From assembly GCA_963703165.1 (NCBI GenBank), contig OY969798.1, positions 2,046,001-2,110,000 of the forward strand: 64,000 nt of DNA, read 5' to 3'. A model generated the notes under the pieces. That model searched no databases and had not been told where the DNA came from. It saw only the letters and a list, made by a program, of their open reading frames with translations. Both the position numbers and the translations under genes were made by a program. The DNA comes from JBQTKD01 sp963703165. GTDB taxonomy: Bacteria > Actinomycetota > Actinomycetes > Sporichthyales > Sporichthyaceae. Positions 33,125 through 41,904 of this stretch are shown here, piece after piece. Numbering within the stretch: the stretch's first letter is position 1; every line of letters begins with the position of its first letter.

Positions 33125-36100
33125 CTTTCGATCGTCGGAGCTTGCGCTGGGTGCCGATGCGCAGCCGCGGCCGCCGGGCCAGGCCTCGCGCCCATCCGGG
33201 TCGCGAGGCGCGCACGCAGGTCTCGGGGCTCCGCGCCCGCGCGCTGCCGGAGGACGGCGGTGGCGGAGAGCTCGCTGCCGTCGCGGGCCAGGACCGCTGC
33301 GAGCACCGACCGGTGCGGTGGTCCGCTCGCCTCGTGCGGTTGGTCGTTCGGGCTGTAGGCGTGGTTGGCGAGCCGGCCACGGGTCATGGCGACGTAGAAC
33401 GACTGCCGCGCCATCCCGGCGTCGATGATGGTGTGCGCGGTGTCGACGGTGAGCCCTTGGGCGCGGTGGATGGTGGCGGCGTAGCCGAGTTCCACGTGGT
33501 CGCGGAGGTAGTCGGCGGGCAGTCGCACGACTGGCGTGTCAGGCTGGACTGACCCCTCGTCAGGTTCCCCCGGGCGGGGTAGGGCGCGGGCGTCGACGGA
33601 ACCGTCCGCGTGGGCGGTGACGACGTGCCAGAGCGCACCGTTGCGGACGTGACCGCCGGCGGACAGGCGCAACCGCCGGTCGTTGCGCCGGGTCACGATC
33701 ACGTCGCCGCGACCTGCGCTGCCGCCATCGGCGATCGGCACCCCGCCGGCCTCCGCGCTCCCGACAGCGCGACGATCGTGCTGCGCGCGAGAGTTGAGCT
33801 CGGCGACGGTGTCCCGGTTGGCGGCCAGGAGCAGACTGCTGCGCCCGGCGGCCAGATCCGCGGCCCAGGCGTCGTAGGCGCGGTCGAGGATCTCGGCGGT
33901 GGAGCCCTCGTGAAGGCGCCCATGGGTGGCGTAGGCGTCGAGCGCGGCCCCCTGGGCGGTGCTGTCGCCGGTGCGCAGGGCGCGGGTCGCGTGGGCTTCC
34001 CATCGCTCGGCGAACCTCCACAGGGACCGCAGCTCCACCGCGCGTGGGGTGTCAGCGAGGAGGGCGAATGCGCCGCCCGCACCGACCGCACCGAGTTGGT
34101 GATGGTCGCCGACGAGCACCACCTTCGCGCCCGCGGCTGCGGCGGCGGTGACCAGCGCGTGCAGGTCGGGCGTTGCAGCCAGGGACGCCTCGTCGCAGAT
34201 GACCAGGCCACCTGCCGGCAATCCGACTGGCAAGCGGCGCGGCAACCCTCCCGCCGCATGCTGACCGTCAGCGGTGTGGTCGTGGCGCCACTTCGCGAGG
34301 GTGTCGCACCGGATGCCGAGCGCGGCCGACAGTTCCGCGGCGGCGGCCGCGGACGGCGCGAACCCGACCACGGATGCGTAGCCGTGCTGGAGGGTCCACG
34401 CGGCGCTCAGGGCGTGCAGGGTGCGGGTCTTGCCCGCCCCTGCCGGGCCCACCAAAATCTCGACCCGGCGACCCGAGCCGGCGATGACACGGACGGCGTC
34501 GGCCTGATCGTCGGCGAGGACCCGTCCGGCGCCGGGCATGCGCGAGGCGGTCAGCACGACCTGCACCAGGTGCGCCGACACCGCCGGAGCGTCCAGGAGT
34601 TCGGTGGCGGCGAGGAGGTCGGCTTCGGCCTGCAGGACGGCTGCGGTCGTGAACGCAGGCTCGGGCCCTACCTCGGCCTCTGCCTCGATGGTCCTGACGG
34701 CAGAACGGAACCGCTCGGTGGCCCGCGCAGTAACACCACGACGGACGCTTCCGGCTTGGCCAGCGGCATCAATGCCGCGGGGTGCGGGGTCGAGCGGAAC
34801 GCAACGGGCCAGGGCGGCGGTGGTGACGTGGTCGAGCAGGGCGAGACGGTCGCCGGTGGAGCGCATCCGGATCCCGCGGGTCGCGCGGGCGGCCTCGGCG
34901 AGCGTGTTCGGCCGAGACCACGTCGAGCGCCGCTCCTGCAACCCCGCGAGCACGACGTCCGCGTACTCGTCGATCACCACCGCCGGGATCGCATCGACGT
35001 GAACCCGCTGCGGGCGCAACCGCCCACGCCGGCCCTGAAGCGCTCCCTCGACGACCTGCTCCGGGGGCTTGCCAACGACCCGGCGGGCGGTGTCCTGCCA
35101 AGTGGCCCGCAGCTCGGCGAGGGAGCGGACTTGTTTGTCGGGGCGGGTGGCGAGCGTGGCGTCCTGGCGGGCTTTGATCACCGCTGTCCGGGACAGTCCG
35201 CGCCCATCCTTCTTGTCGGCCCGGGCAATCGGGCCGGCAATCGCTCGCCCGATTGCCAGGGAGCGTTGGGAGAACGCGCGCAGCAGGTCGTCGTCGAGGC
35301 CGTCGATCTCGAACGCGGGGGTGCGCCGAGTGCCGCGGTCGCGGTGACCCCACGCGATAGGGAGTCGGGCGGCGAGGGCGTCGGCGAGCAGGTCGTCGTA
35401 GACCTCCGAGCACGCCACAGCAGCGGAGAACAGCACCTGGGCGTCGATGGAACGCCAGACCCCATCCGGGCCCTGAACCTTGTTCGCGATCACGACGTGG
35501 GTGTGCAGATTCGGATCACCGGCGCGGGAGTCGAAGTGGTCGAACGCCGCCGCCACCATCCCGGCGGTAGCGACCCGCACGGTCGAGCCCGAGCCAGTGC
35601 GGGTGAACAGGAACCGGTCCTCGATCAGCCCGAGGACCGCTGCCGTGGCCTCACGGTGCGCCTCCACGACCGCGGCTTGGACGCGGTCGTCGCCGAGTGC
35701 CCACAGCACGCTGGCGGACTTCGGAACGGTGAAGGTCAGATCGAAGCCTGCCACCGCTCGGCGCGACGGGCTGGCCTCCACCCGCGCCTCGATGGCCATG
35801 ACCGCGGCCGCTCGCGCCGCTTGGGTCAGGGACTTTGGTAACCCGGCGACCGCCTCAGCAATCCGCTGCGCCGACGGCACGTACCTGGGGTAGGGGCGCC
35901 CGAGCTGCTCACCCGTGACCGGGTGACGGCCCTCGCCATAGAGCGCAGCCATCGCCGCCTCCGTGACCACGGCACCCGCGACGAGACTTGCGGCGCCGTC
36001 GGTCCCATCAACGAGGAGGCTCGCCAGGCCGCGGCCCAGCCATCGGCCCGGTGGATTGCCCGACGCCGCGTAGTACGCCGTAAGCGACTCCCCCACGGCG

Positions 36101-36180
36101 CGCGGGACGTCGGCTGACGCTGTGCTGCGGAGCAGGTACCGGTAGCCGGAGCCCGACGACATCCGGGCCAGCGACATCAT
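33121..36180 (-). CDS. MobF-type relaxase/helicase (TrwC/TraA-like)
   Basis: 1019 aa. The N-terminal relaxase domain carries Tyr residues in SGSGYRYLL and AYYAASGNPPGRW, the phrase FDLTFTVPKSASVLWAL and the HTHVVIANKVQGPDGVWR metal-binding histidines. From about residue 560 comes a RecD-like helicase: Walker A VGPAGAGKTRTLHAL, Walker B VICDEASLA, then LVGDHHQLGAVGAGGAF, and the C-terminal GYAATIHRAQGLTVD with FYVAMTRGR. It should nick at oriT and unwind the transferred strand. As no coupling protein is encoded here, transfer would need a helper element. Two ATGs occur at the start. Confidence 0.92.
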   Translation of the reverse strand: MMSLARMSSGSGYRYLLRSTASADVPRAVGESLTAYYAASGNPPGRWLGRGLASLLVDGTDGAASLVAGAVVTEAAMAALYGEGRHPVTGEQLGRPYPRYVPSAQRIAEAVAGLPKSLTQAARAAAVMAIEARVEASPSRRAVAGFDLTFTVPKSASVLWALGDDRVQAAVVEAHREATAAVLGLIEDRFLFTRTGSGSTVRVATAGMVAAAFDHFDSRAGDPNLHTHVVIANKVQGPDGVWRSIDAQVLFSAAVACSEVYDDLLADALAARLPIAWGHRDRGTRRTPAFEIDGLDDDLLRAFSQRSLAIGRAIAGPIARADKKDGRGLSRTAVIKARQDATLATRPDKQVRSLAELRATWQDTARRVVGKPPEQVVEGALQGRRGRLRPQRVHVDAIPAVVIDEYADVVLAGLQERRSTWSRPNTLAEAARATRGIRMRSTGDRLALLDHVTTAALARCVPLDPAPRGIDAAGQAGSVRRGVTARATERFRSAVRTIEAEAEVGPEPAFTTAAVLQAEADLLAATELLDAPAVSAHLVQVVLTASRMPGAGRVLADDQADAVRVIAGSGRRVEILVGPAGAGKTRTLHALSAAWTLQHGYASVVGFAPSAAAAAELSAALGIRCDTLAKWRHDHTADGQHAAGGLPRRLPVGLPAGGLVICDEASLAATPDLHALVTAAAAAGAKVVLVGDHHQLGAVGAGGAFALLADTPRAVELRSLWRFAERWEAHATRALRTGDSTAQGAALDAYATHGRLHEGSTAEILDRAYDAWAADLAAGRSSLLLAANRDTVAELNSRAQHDRRAVGSAEAGGVPIADGGSAGRGDVIVTRRNDRRLRLSAGGHVRNGALWHVVTAHADGSVDARALPRPGEPDEGSVQPDTPVVRLPADYLRDHVELGYAATIHRAQGLTVDTAHTIIDAGMARQSFYVAMTRGRLANHAYSPNDQPHEASGPPHRSVLAAVLARDGSELSATAVLRQRAGAEPRDLRARLATRMGARPGPAAAAAHRHPAQAPTIER

Positions 36181-36986
36181 GGCCGCCGCCCGAAGAGGAC
36201 CCCCAGCGCACGCGGCCCCTCGCGACGCCGCTTGTCGCGGCGCTTGGCGGACGTGCGCCGAGCACCAGCCGCTCCGCCGGCTCGCTTTCGATCAGATCGC
36301 GCCACACCTATATGTGCGCGCGCTCAGCCCCCAGATCGACGGCCTGTCGATGCGCGACCTCGGGACGAGCAAGACGAGTGACGGGGACGGGTTGGTGGTG
36401 TTGGCTGCGCGTCGGGACCGGGACCGGGAAAGGGTAGGCGGAGTGCGGGGGGGCGCTCGGGCTGCGGGAGCGGTCGGGCGTTCGGCGAGTGGCGCTTCGT
36501 TCAAATCCATCGCGTTGAGTCTTTGTGTCCTGACGTCGCTCCCTTTACGTGTCCAGCAGACACGAGCGTGTCACGGGCAGGGCCCGGTTACACACGTCAG
36601 CGACGCAGCCGGCGGTTGATCCGGGCATAGAGCCTAGACAGCCCAGGCTCGTTCATCTCACCTATTGCCTCACATGAGAGCGGGGAGAAGCTGCCTTAAA
36701 TGGCGCTTTGGGCCCAGGTCGGAATCACAATTTGCTTGGCTCGATTTGTCGCCGATTCGCACGATCGCTGAGGATTTGACAAACCATTCGACCCACTCCG
36801 GAACTCATCCGTTCGGCCAAATATCAAGCACTGGCAAAGTCCCTTCGCAACAGAGGAACCGCCCATCGTCGCTTTGCATCCAAGACGCATGACGACTACC
36901 CCACGTATACAACCGGACACTCCACGTCAGGCGACTGCCCCCTCCCCCGCATTTCCTCGTCACGTGCCTCCCGGGGGTCCCGGAAG
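36181..36986. other. Element non-coding region, likely oriT and promoters
   Basis: 806 bp upstream of the relaxase and of the divergent cargo genes. It is GC-rich up to ~36500 and clearly AT-richer afterwards. An imperfect inverted repeat (GCGCCACA...TGTGCGCG around 36296-36321) lies 116 bp before the relaxase, where an oriT would be expected. Short open frames here lack coding character. Confidence 0.45.
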
Positions 36987-37685
36987 ATGTTGGGCGCGTT
37001 GGCGTGCGCGGCCATAGCGCTCGCTGGCACGGCGTCAGCCGCGTACGCAAGCGACATTCAGCTCCATTCGACGCCCTGCGTCGAGAATCCTGCCGACTGG
37101 TTCACCTGCGCGAGCCTCGCGAATAACTCAGGGCACACATGGCGCCAAGATGGAATTCTGGGCAATCAGATCCAGTACATGGATCTCAACGTCGGCTGGG
37201 CTTCCGACGAGCTGAACGCGGCGGCGGGGTTCAGTTCCCACCGCGACGAGAACGACTCGAAGCCCGATGTCTGGATTGGCGATTACGACTACGGCCTGAA
37301 TGGTGCACGTGCGTGGGTTGCGTGTCAGCCCCTAGGCGCGAGCAAGCCCCGGTACGCCGAGGACGGCAGCAGGGCGAACGGAACCGCATGGTGCTTCGGG
37401 CAACAGGTTCGGTTCAACGAGGCATACATCGGTTCGACCCCCAACTACTGGCTCAGACAGCACTATGCTTGCCACGAACTCGGGCACACCGTCGGCATGA
37501 ATCACAGGAACTATGCGGGCTTCGGCGGTACCTTCGGGTACATCGGCGACGAGTCCGGCACACAGACCTGCATGGACAACTTCAACCTCGACGCCTACGT
37601 CCATACGTGCTGGGACATGGCGGCGCTCGAGGAGTACTGGGGCGACGACCGAAGCTGCGGCGGCGAAAACCGTGGGACCGAATGA
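36987..37685 (+). CDS. Secreted metzincin-type zinc metalloprotease
   Basis: 232 aa with a signal peptide (LACAAIALAGTASAAYA). The motif HELGHTVGMNH (residues ~163-173) is a full metzincin signature HExxHxxGxxH with three zinc-binding His and the catalytic Glu; CMDNFN further on may provide the Met-turn. Eight or more Cys suggest disulfides. I do not recognise a closer family. The n-region is unusually short for ATG 36987: the frame upstream encodes RASRGSRK immediately before it but has no standard start, so a non-standard ATT start at 36951 is conceivable. The stop overlaps the lipoprotein start. GC content is lower than in chromosomal genes. Confidence 0.75.
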   Translation: MLGALACAAIALAGTASAAYASDIQLHSTPCVENPADWFTCASLANNSGHTWRQDGILGNQIQYMDLNVGWASDELNAAAGFSSHRDENDSKPDVWIGDYDYGLNGARAWVACQPLGASKPRYAEDGSRANGTAWCFGQQVRFNEAYIGSTPNYWLRQHYACHELGHTVGMNHRNYAGFGGTFGYIGDESGTQTCMDNFNLDAYVHTCWDMAALEEYWGDDRSCGGENRGTE

Positions 37686-38500
37686 ACAGCAAGCGCAAGT
37701 TCGTCGCCCACGCCGCACTGGTTGGCATCCTGCTGACGGTGGGGGCCTGCGGCAGCGGGCCGGTTGTCGCGCAGGCAGACGGCGCACCGATCGGCCCGAA
37801 CCCGGGTTCGTCGACCCCGAGTTCACCGGCCCCGATCCCTTCCCCAGGATCGATCAAGTCCACGGGCCCGGATGCGGAGACACTCGACAAGCCGGATATG
37901 GGGCTCGGACCGTTCCTTGAGCAGTTCCGACTCTCGCCAACGGCAGAGGGACTGCCGTCGCCGACGTCCATCGATTCAGCTATCGAAGATTCGACGGTCG
38001 TCCTGATCGCAAAGGTCGACGGCGTGATTGACGAAGGCAAGTACGCGACCGAGGCCGGCTCAAGTGACAGCATTCAGCAGGCGGGCATAGTCCTAAGACC
38101 CATCAAGGTACTCCGAGGCGAGCTGCAGCCAGGCCTCGATAAGGTCATCATCCAACAGTGGGACTCACCGAGTGGGGTGAAGTCGATGGCTGCGGCCGCC
38201 GTCCCTGCCGGGGTGGGCATCTTCTTCCTCCGATGGGCAGGGGCGTATCCGCATCCGGATGTGCCCTATGACGAGCCCACAGAGTACGAACGCGCCCACT
38301 ACATCTGGACACACTTCAACACGGTGTACGTCCAGGGCGACGAGCATGCCTTCGCGCCGATGGCCTCGGTAGACGATGCCTCAGCGCGTCACGGCATGAC
38401 CAACGCAGCGGAAGGCGCCGCCTACGCCAAGCTCAGCGGGCTCGCCGAGCGAATCCGCTCCTCGGAGAGCGACACGGAGAAGGTGGCCTCGCCGAACTGA
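37682..38500 (+). CDS. Lipoprotein, unknown, coupled to metzincin
   Basis: 272 aa from ATG 37682, which overlaps the protease stop (ATGA). The basic n-region MNSKRKF, hydrophobic core and lipobox VGAC give a clear lipoprotein. After a Pro/Ser-rich linker, residues 100-200 contain STVVLIAKVDGVIDEG, LRPIKVLRGELQPG and VPAGVGIFFLRWAGAY, a beta-rich pattern seen in uncharacterised actinobacterial exported proteins. Being coupled to the protease, it may be its inhibitor, immunity protein or surface anchor; this is inference. Confidence 0.7.
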   Translation: MNSKRKFVAHAALVGILLTVGACGSGPVVAQADGAPIGPNPGSSTPSSPAPIPSPGSIKSTGPDAETLDKPDMGLGPFLEQFRLSPTAEGLPSPTSIDSAIEDSTVVLIAKVDGVIDEGKYATEAGSSDSIQQAGIVLRPIKVLRGELQPGLDKVIIQQWDSPSGVKSMAAAAVPAGVGIFFLRWAGAYPHPDVPYDEPTEYERAHYIWTHFNTVYVQGDEHAFAPMASVDDASARHGMTNAAEGAAYAKLSGLAERIRSSESDTEKVASPN

Positions 38501-39137
38501 TCTCGCAATAGCCGAGCGCGCTCCTCACCTGCGCAGTAAACGCGGGGTAGGGGGCGCTTCGCTGCACGCCGCAAAGAAAACCACTTCTGCGGCTCGGTCG
38601 TGCCAGTTTCGTGCCAGAACCCCGGGCCGGTAACGGGCGTTGCCGGCCCTGCTCGGCAATACGCACGTCGGTGACCTGCATCTTCGCGCCACGCTCATGC
38701 ACGCTCAGCAGTCCGACCGTCCTTCCAAGCTGGCCATACGGGTCGATCCCAGTCAGCCGCGACACCCTACGCGTCACCACCGAGCGCGGCTCCACTCTTT
38801 CGATGCAGATCTGGTTCGCCCGTCGACGCCAAGCGGGCATCCCAAGGAAGCCCGCGGAAGCGGCGCGTGCGATCCACAGGCCGCTTACCGTTGACTGAGT
38901 GTTGCTCTCTCCTCCTGTGAACTGTCGGACCCATCGGGCATGGTCGTGACGTGGGCGCAAATAGCCGAAGTCCGGTCGGGAGATCCCCATCGGCCGAGGC
39001 TCCACGCTCAAGCTTCGAAAGCCTTCTAAGCAGTAGCTCCACGGCGGCGCCGACCATGACCGGTCGCCGGTGTCCGGCCCTAAAAGAGGCTTCGCTGATA
39101 GCGGGACGCTCGAGGAATCTAACGGACCGTTCGACAA
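38501..39137. other. Right end of the element, no intact gene
   Basis: 637 bp. On the minus strand a stretch reading GLLSVHERGAKMQVTDVRIAEQGRQR has plausible codon use but no start or fold context, so it may be a gene remnant. Two direct copies of TCGTGCCAG (38598 and 38609, 11-bp period) resemble further recombinase arm sites. Confidence 0.4.
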
Positions 39138-39159
39138 TGTAGCAACGCGTGTAGCAACG
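39138..39159 (+). repeat. Putative integrase arm sites, right end
   Basis: TGTAGCAACG at 39138 and 39150, same orientation and 12-bp period as the pair at 30931. Confidence 0.7.
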
Positions 39160-39249
39160 AGCGCGTGTTCGTTGACGTCCACTCAGATCCGCCAACGCTC
39201 TGACCTGCGACGATGCACTTCGGTGGACCTCCGCGGACCCCCTGCCTGG

Positions 39250-39295
39250 GACTACGGATCAGAAGGTTAGGGGTTCGAATCCCTTCGGGCGCGCA
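39250..39295 (+). repeat. attR: 46-bp copy of the tRNA-Arg 3' end
   Basis: Contains the anticodon loop, T-arm and acceptor 3' strand of tRNA-Arg but no 5' half, so it is not a functional tRNA. Confidence 0.93.
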
Positions 39296-39313
39296 CCACG
39301 TTTATGCAGGTCA

Positions 39314-39343
39314 AAGGCCCCACCGGAGTCCGGTCGGGGCCTT
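39314..39343 (+). terminator. Original tRNA-Arg terminator, displaced by the element
   Basis: AAGGCCCCACCGG and CCGGTCGGGGCCTT form a long stem-loop 18 bp after attR, where the terminator of an uninterrupted tRNA would be. Confidence 0.8.
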
Positions 39344-39372
39344 CGCCATACCAGCGGGGTGAGGAGGCGCGG

Positions 39373-39933
39373 GTGAACCGGCGCCCCTTGCTCGCGCTCG
39401 GCGGTCTGCTGACGGTGGTGGCGATCGGCGTCGGCATCGCCATCGGCGGGTTTTTCGGTTTCTGGCTCGCCTGGTGCGTGGCCGTCGGGTGCGGGGTCAC
39501 GGCCGCGGCCATCGTTCGCGCGAAGAGCTACGCCGCGCCACCCGAATCCGCTCGCCCCCGCCCGTCGGACGCATCAGGACGTCCGCCGGACCACCGTTGG
39601 GTGGGCGGCGGGAACATCCCCGGCTCACTGATGCGGACGCAGGCCACGTGGCCCCTGGTGGTCGCGGAACTCTCCGGCGACGTGTTGACCATCCGACTCC
39701 GCCCGCCGGTGATGCGCATCTTCGGGGCCTTCGGGGCCACCACCTTCGTACCCGGGCCGGACGTCGTCGTGTTCCCTTCCCGCGCAGCGATCGGGAACCG
39801 GGGAGTCGCCGTGCAACGGGGATCCGAGGCGCCCTGGTACCTGCTGGTCCGCGACCGGGACCGCGTGCTGTCCGCGCTGCAGACCGTCGGCTTCCGGGTG
39901 GAAGCCGACGAGCGGCGCATGCAGTACTTCTGA
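39373..39933 (+). CDS. Membrane protein, unknown
   Basis: 186 aa from GTG 39373, with GAGGAGG 7 nt upstream. Two membrane helices (PLLALGGLLTVVAIGVGIAIGG and FFGFWLAWCVAVGCGVTAAAI) are followed by a soluble domain of ~130 residues: PLVVAELSGDVLTIRLRPPVMRIF, GPDVVVFPSRAAIGNRGVAVQRG and WYLLVRDRDRVLSALQTVGFRVE. This pattern suggests a small PH-like beta domain, as in some actinobacterial membrane proteins, but no family is certain. It is the first chromosomal gene after the element. Confidence 0.7.
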   Translation: MNRRPLLALGGLLTVVAIGVGIAIGGFFGFWLAWCVAVGCGVTAAAIVRAKSYAAPPESARPRPSDASGRPPDHRWVGGGNIPGSLMRTQATWPLVVAELSGDVLTIRLRPPVMRIFGAFGATTFVPGPDVVVFPSRAAIGNRGVAVQRGSEAPWYLLVRDRDRVLSALQTVGFRVEADERRMQYF

Positions 39934-39946
39934 GTCCCGGTGGAGG

Positions 39947-40174
39947 TCAGGCGCCGAGCTCCACGCGTCGGCCCTGGCCGCTGAGCTGCTGGCCCACGGT
40001 CGTCACCAGGGCGTAGGCGCCGGCCGGGACCTGCGGGAGCGCGGCGACCCGGCGAGCGACCTCGATCAGCTCGGACTCCGGCGCCTGCCAGACCGAGAAC
40101 ACGACGTGCTCCTCGATCTCCTCGTCGTCGTCGAACTGCTCGGCGGACAGATGCACGATTGACTGGGCCGTCAT
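39947..40174 (-). CDS. Small acidic protein, unknown
   Basis: 75 aa, MTAQSIVHLSAEQFDDDEEIEEHVVFSVWQAPESELIEVARRVAALPQVPAG with a GAYALVTTVGQQL end. It has normal codon use and a folded alpha/beta look. No family is recognised. It is convergent with the membrane protein and divergent from the SDR genes, with the start 17 bp from the first SDR ATG. Confidence 0.55.
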   Translation of the reverse strand: MTAQSIVHLSAEQFDDDEEIEEHVVFSVWQAPESELIEVARRVAALPQVPAGAYALVTTVGQQLSGQGRRVELGA

Positions 40175-40191
40175 CGTCCGGGAGGCAGCAC

Positions 40192-41034
40192 ATGAAGACC
40201 TGGTTCATCACCGGCGCTTCCCGCGGGTTCGGCCTGTCCATCGCGACGGAGGCGCTCTCCCGCGGGGACAACGTCGTCGCGACGGCACGGTCCGCGCAGC
40301 GCATCCGCGACGCGATCCCGGCCGGCGATCGGCTGCTCACCGCCGCCGTCGACGTCACCGACCGCACGAGCATCGACGCCGCCGTCGCGGAAGCGGTCGG
40401 ACGATTCGGCCGCATCGACGTCCTGGTGAACAACGCCGGCTACGGAATGCACGGAGCGATCGAGGAATCGAGCGAGACGAACTACCGGGCGATGTTCGAG
40501 GTGAACGTCTTCGGGCTGCTGCACGTGACTCAGGCGGTGCTGCCGGTGATGCGGGCGCAGCGGTCCGGCCGCATCATCAACATGAGCTCCGTCGGCGGCC
40601 TCGACGTGCTGCCCGGGTTCGCTCTCTACTCCGCCACCAAGTACTCCGTCGAGGCGATCACCGCCGGCCTCATCGTCGAACTCGCGCCACTCGGCATCGA
40701 CGCCATCGCGATCGAACCGTCGGCGTTCCGCACGGACTTCTTCGACGACGCCAACCTGGTGGTGGAGCAGAACCAGATCGCGGACTACGAGCTGACACCG
40801 GTCGCCGTGACCCGGAAGGCCGCCCGGAACAACACCCGCTCGCAACCCGGCGACCCGGCCAAGCTGGGGCCGATCATCGTCGACCTCGGCCACGCCGAGA
40901 CCGTCCCGCCGCAGCTGGCCCTGGGCTCCAGCGCCGTCGCCCGCATCGAGACGAAGCTCGAGTCGATGCGCGCGGGCCTTCAGGAGTGGCGCGCCGTGTC
41001 CCTGTCCACCGACCTGGACCCGCAACGCCCGTAG
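40192..41034 (+). CDS. Short-chain dehydrogenase/reductase, paralog 1
   Basis: 280 aa classical SDR. TGASRGFG cofactor loop, DVTD, NNAGYG, catalytic Ser in IINMSSVGG and YSATK (Tyr and Lys), then EPSAFRTDF. The residue after the second beta strand (TARSAQR) suggests NADP(H). The group is often annotated as 'oxidoreductase/ketoreductase' with unknown substrate. GGGAGG precedes ATG. The adjacent gene at 41071 is a close paralog, a tandem duplication. Confidence 0.92.
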   Translation: MKTWFITGASRGFGLSIATEALSRGDNVVATARSAQRIRDAIPAGDRLLTAAVDVTDRTSIDAAVAEAVGRFGRIDVLVNNAGYGMHGAIEESSETNYRAMFEVNVFGLLHVTQAVLPVMRAQRSGRIINMSSVGGLDVLPGFALYSATKYSVEAITAGLIVELAPLGIDAIAIEPSAFRTDFFDDANLVVEQNQIADYELTPVAVTRKAARNNTRSQPGDPAKLGPIIVDLGHAETVPPQLALGSSAVARIETKLESMRAGLQEWRAVSLSTDLDPQRP

Positions 41035-41070
41035 GGCTGATCACGCATCTGCACATGACAGGGTCGGACC

Positions 41071-41904
41071 ATGAAGACCTGGTTCATCACCGGAGCAGCA
41101 CGCGGGTTCGGCCTGTCCATCGCGGTGGAGGCGCTGTCCCGCGGGGACAACGTCGTCGCCACCGCCCGGGACGCGCAGAAAATGCGGGACGCGATCCCGG
41201 GCGCCGACGATCGACTGCTCGCGGTGGCGGTCGACGTCACCGACCGCAAGTCCGTCGAGGCGGCGGTCGCGGAGGCGGTCGAACGGTTCGGCGGGATCGA
41301 CGTCCTGGTGAACAACGCGGGCCACGGGATGCTCGGCGCGATCGAGGAATCGACCGAGGACAAATACCGGGCGATGTTCGAGGTCAACGTCTTCGGGCTG
41401 ATCACGGTGACCCAGGCCGTGCTCCCCGTGATGCGGGCCCAGCGCTCGGGGCGGCTCATTCACCTGTCGTCGGTTGCGGGGATGAGCGCCGGTCCCGGGT
41501 GGGGTCTGTACGCCGCGACGAAGCACGCGGTCGAGGCCATCAACGACGCGCTCGTCGCGGAACTCGCGCCGCTCGGGATCAGCAGCATCTCGATCGAGCC
41601 AGGCCCGTTCCGAACCGACTTCCTCGACGGGTCGAGCCTGCTGGTCGAGGAGAACCAGATCGCCGACTACGACCAGACCCCGGTCGCCGCGACCCGGCAG
41701 TGGCGCGAGGCCACCAACCACAACCAGGTCGGCGACCCGGACAAACTCGGGCCGATCATCGTCGACCTCGGGCACGCCGACACCGTCCCGTCGCGCCTCG
41801 CGCTCGGCTCGGACTGCGTCGCGCGCATCGAGGCGAAGCTCGAGTCGCTGCAGGCGAACCTGGATCAGTGGCGCGAACTGTCGGCGACGACGGACTTCCG
41901 TTAG
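41071..41904 (+). CDS. Short-chain dehydrogenase/reductase, paralog 2
   Basis: 277 aa, with long identical stretches to the preceding gene (for example SIAxEALSRGDNVVATAR and YRAMFEVNVFGL). TGAARGFG loop, NNAGHG, Ser in IHLSSVAG, YAATK. The catalytic set is intact. The substrate-binding loop after EPGPFRTDF differs little from paralog 1, so the duplication looks fairly recent. 36 bp separate the two genes. Confidence 0.92.
   Translation: MKTWFITGAARGFGLSIAVEALSRGDNVVATARDAQKMRDAIPGADDRLLAVAVDVTDRKSVEAAVAEAVERFGGIDVLVNNAGHGMLGAIEESTEDKYRAMFEVNVFGLITVTQAVLPVMRAQRSGRLIHLSSVAGMSAGPGWGLYAATKHAVEAINDALVAELAPLGISSISIEPGPFRTDFLDGSSLLVEENQIADYDQTPVAATRQWREATNHNQVGDPDKLGPIIVDLGHADTVPSRLALGSDCVARIEAKLESLQANLDQWRELSATTDFR

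Larger units (their letters stand above)
30814..39295. mobile_element. Integrated mobilizable element (IME) in tRNA-Arg(ACG)
   Basis: About 8.4 kb between 46-bp att repeats. The contents are a tyrosine integrase next to attL, an interrupted excisionase, a MobF relaxase, a toxin-antitoxin pair and cargo with lower GC content (about 36.6-39.2 kb). There is no type IV secretion system, FtsK/TraB translocase or replication initiator, so it is too small for an autonomous ICE or a pSAM2-type AICE and is best called mobilizable. The native tRNA terminator now lies just outside attR. Confidence 0.88.

Noticed and set aside
36292..36510. 72-codon frame on the minus strand upstream of the relaxase
   Set aside because: Ser/Arg/Pro-rich, no ribosome-binding site and no recognisable domain; treated as part of the non-coding control region.
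38433..39182. 249-codon minus-strand frame at the right end of the element
   Set aside because: Overlaps the end of the lipoprotein gene and most of it lacks coding character; only a short stretch could be a gene remnant.
30814..39295. Prophage or full AICE/ICE
   Set aside because: No capsid, tail, lysis, replication initiator, FtsK-like translocase or type IV secretion genes are present.
39250..39295. Second tRNA-Arg
   Set aside because: Only the 3' half is present; there is no D-arm or 5' acceptor strand, so it is attR.
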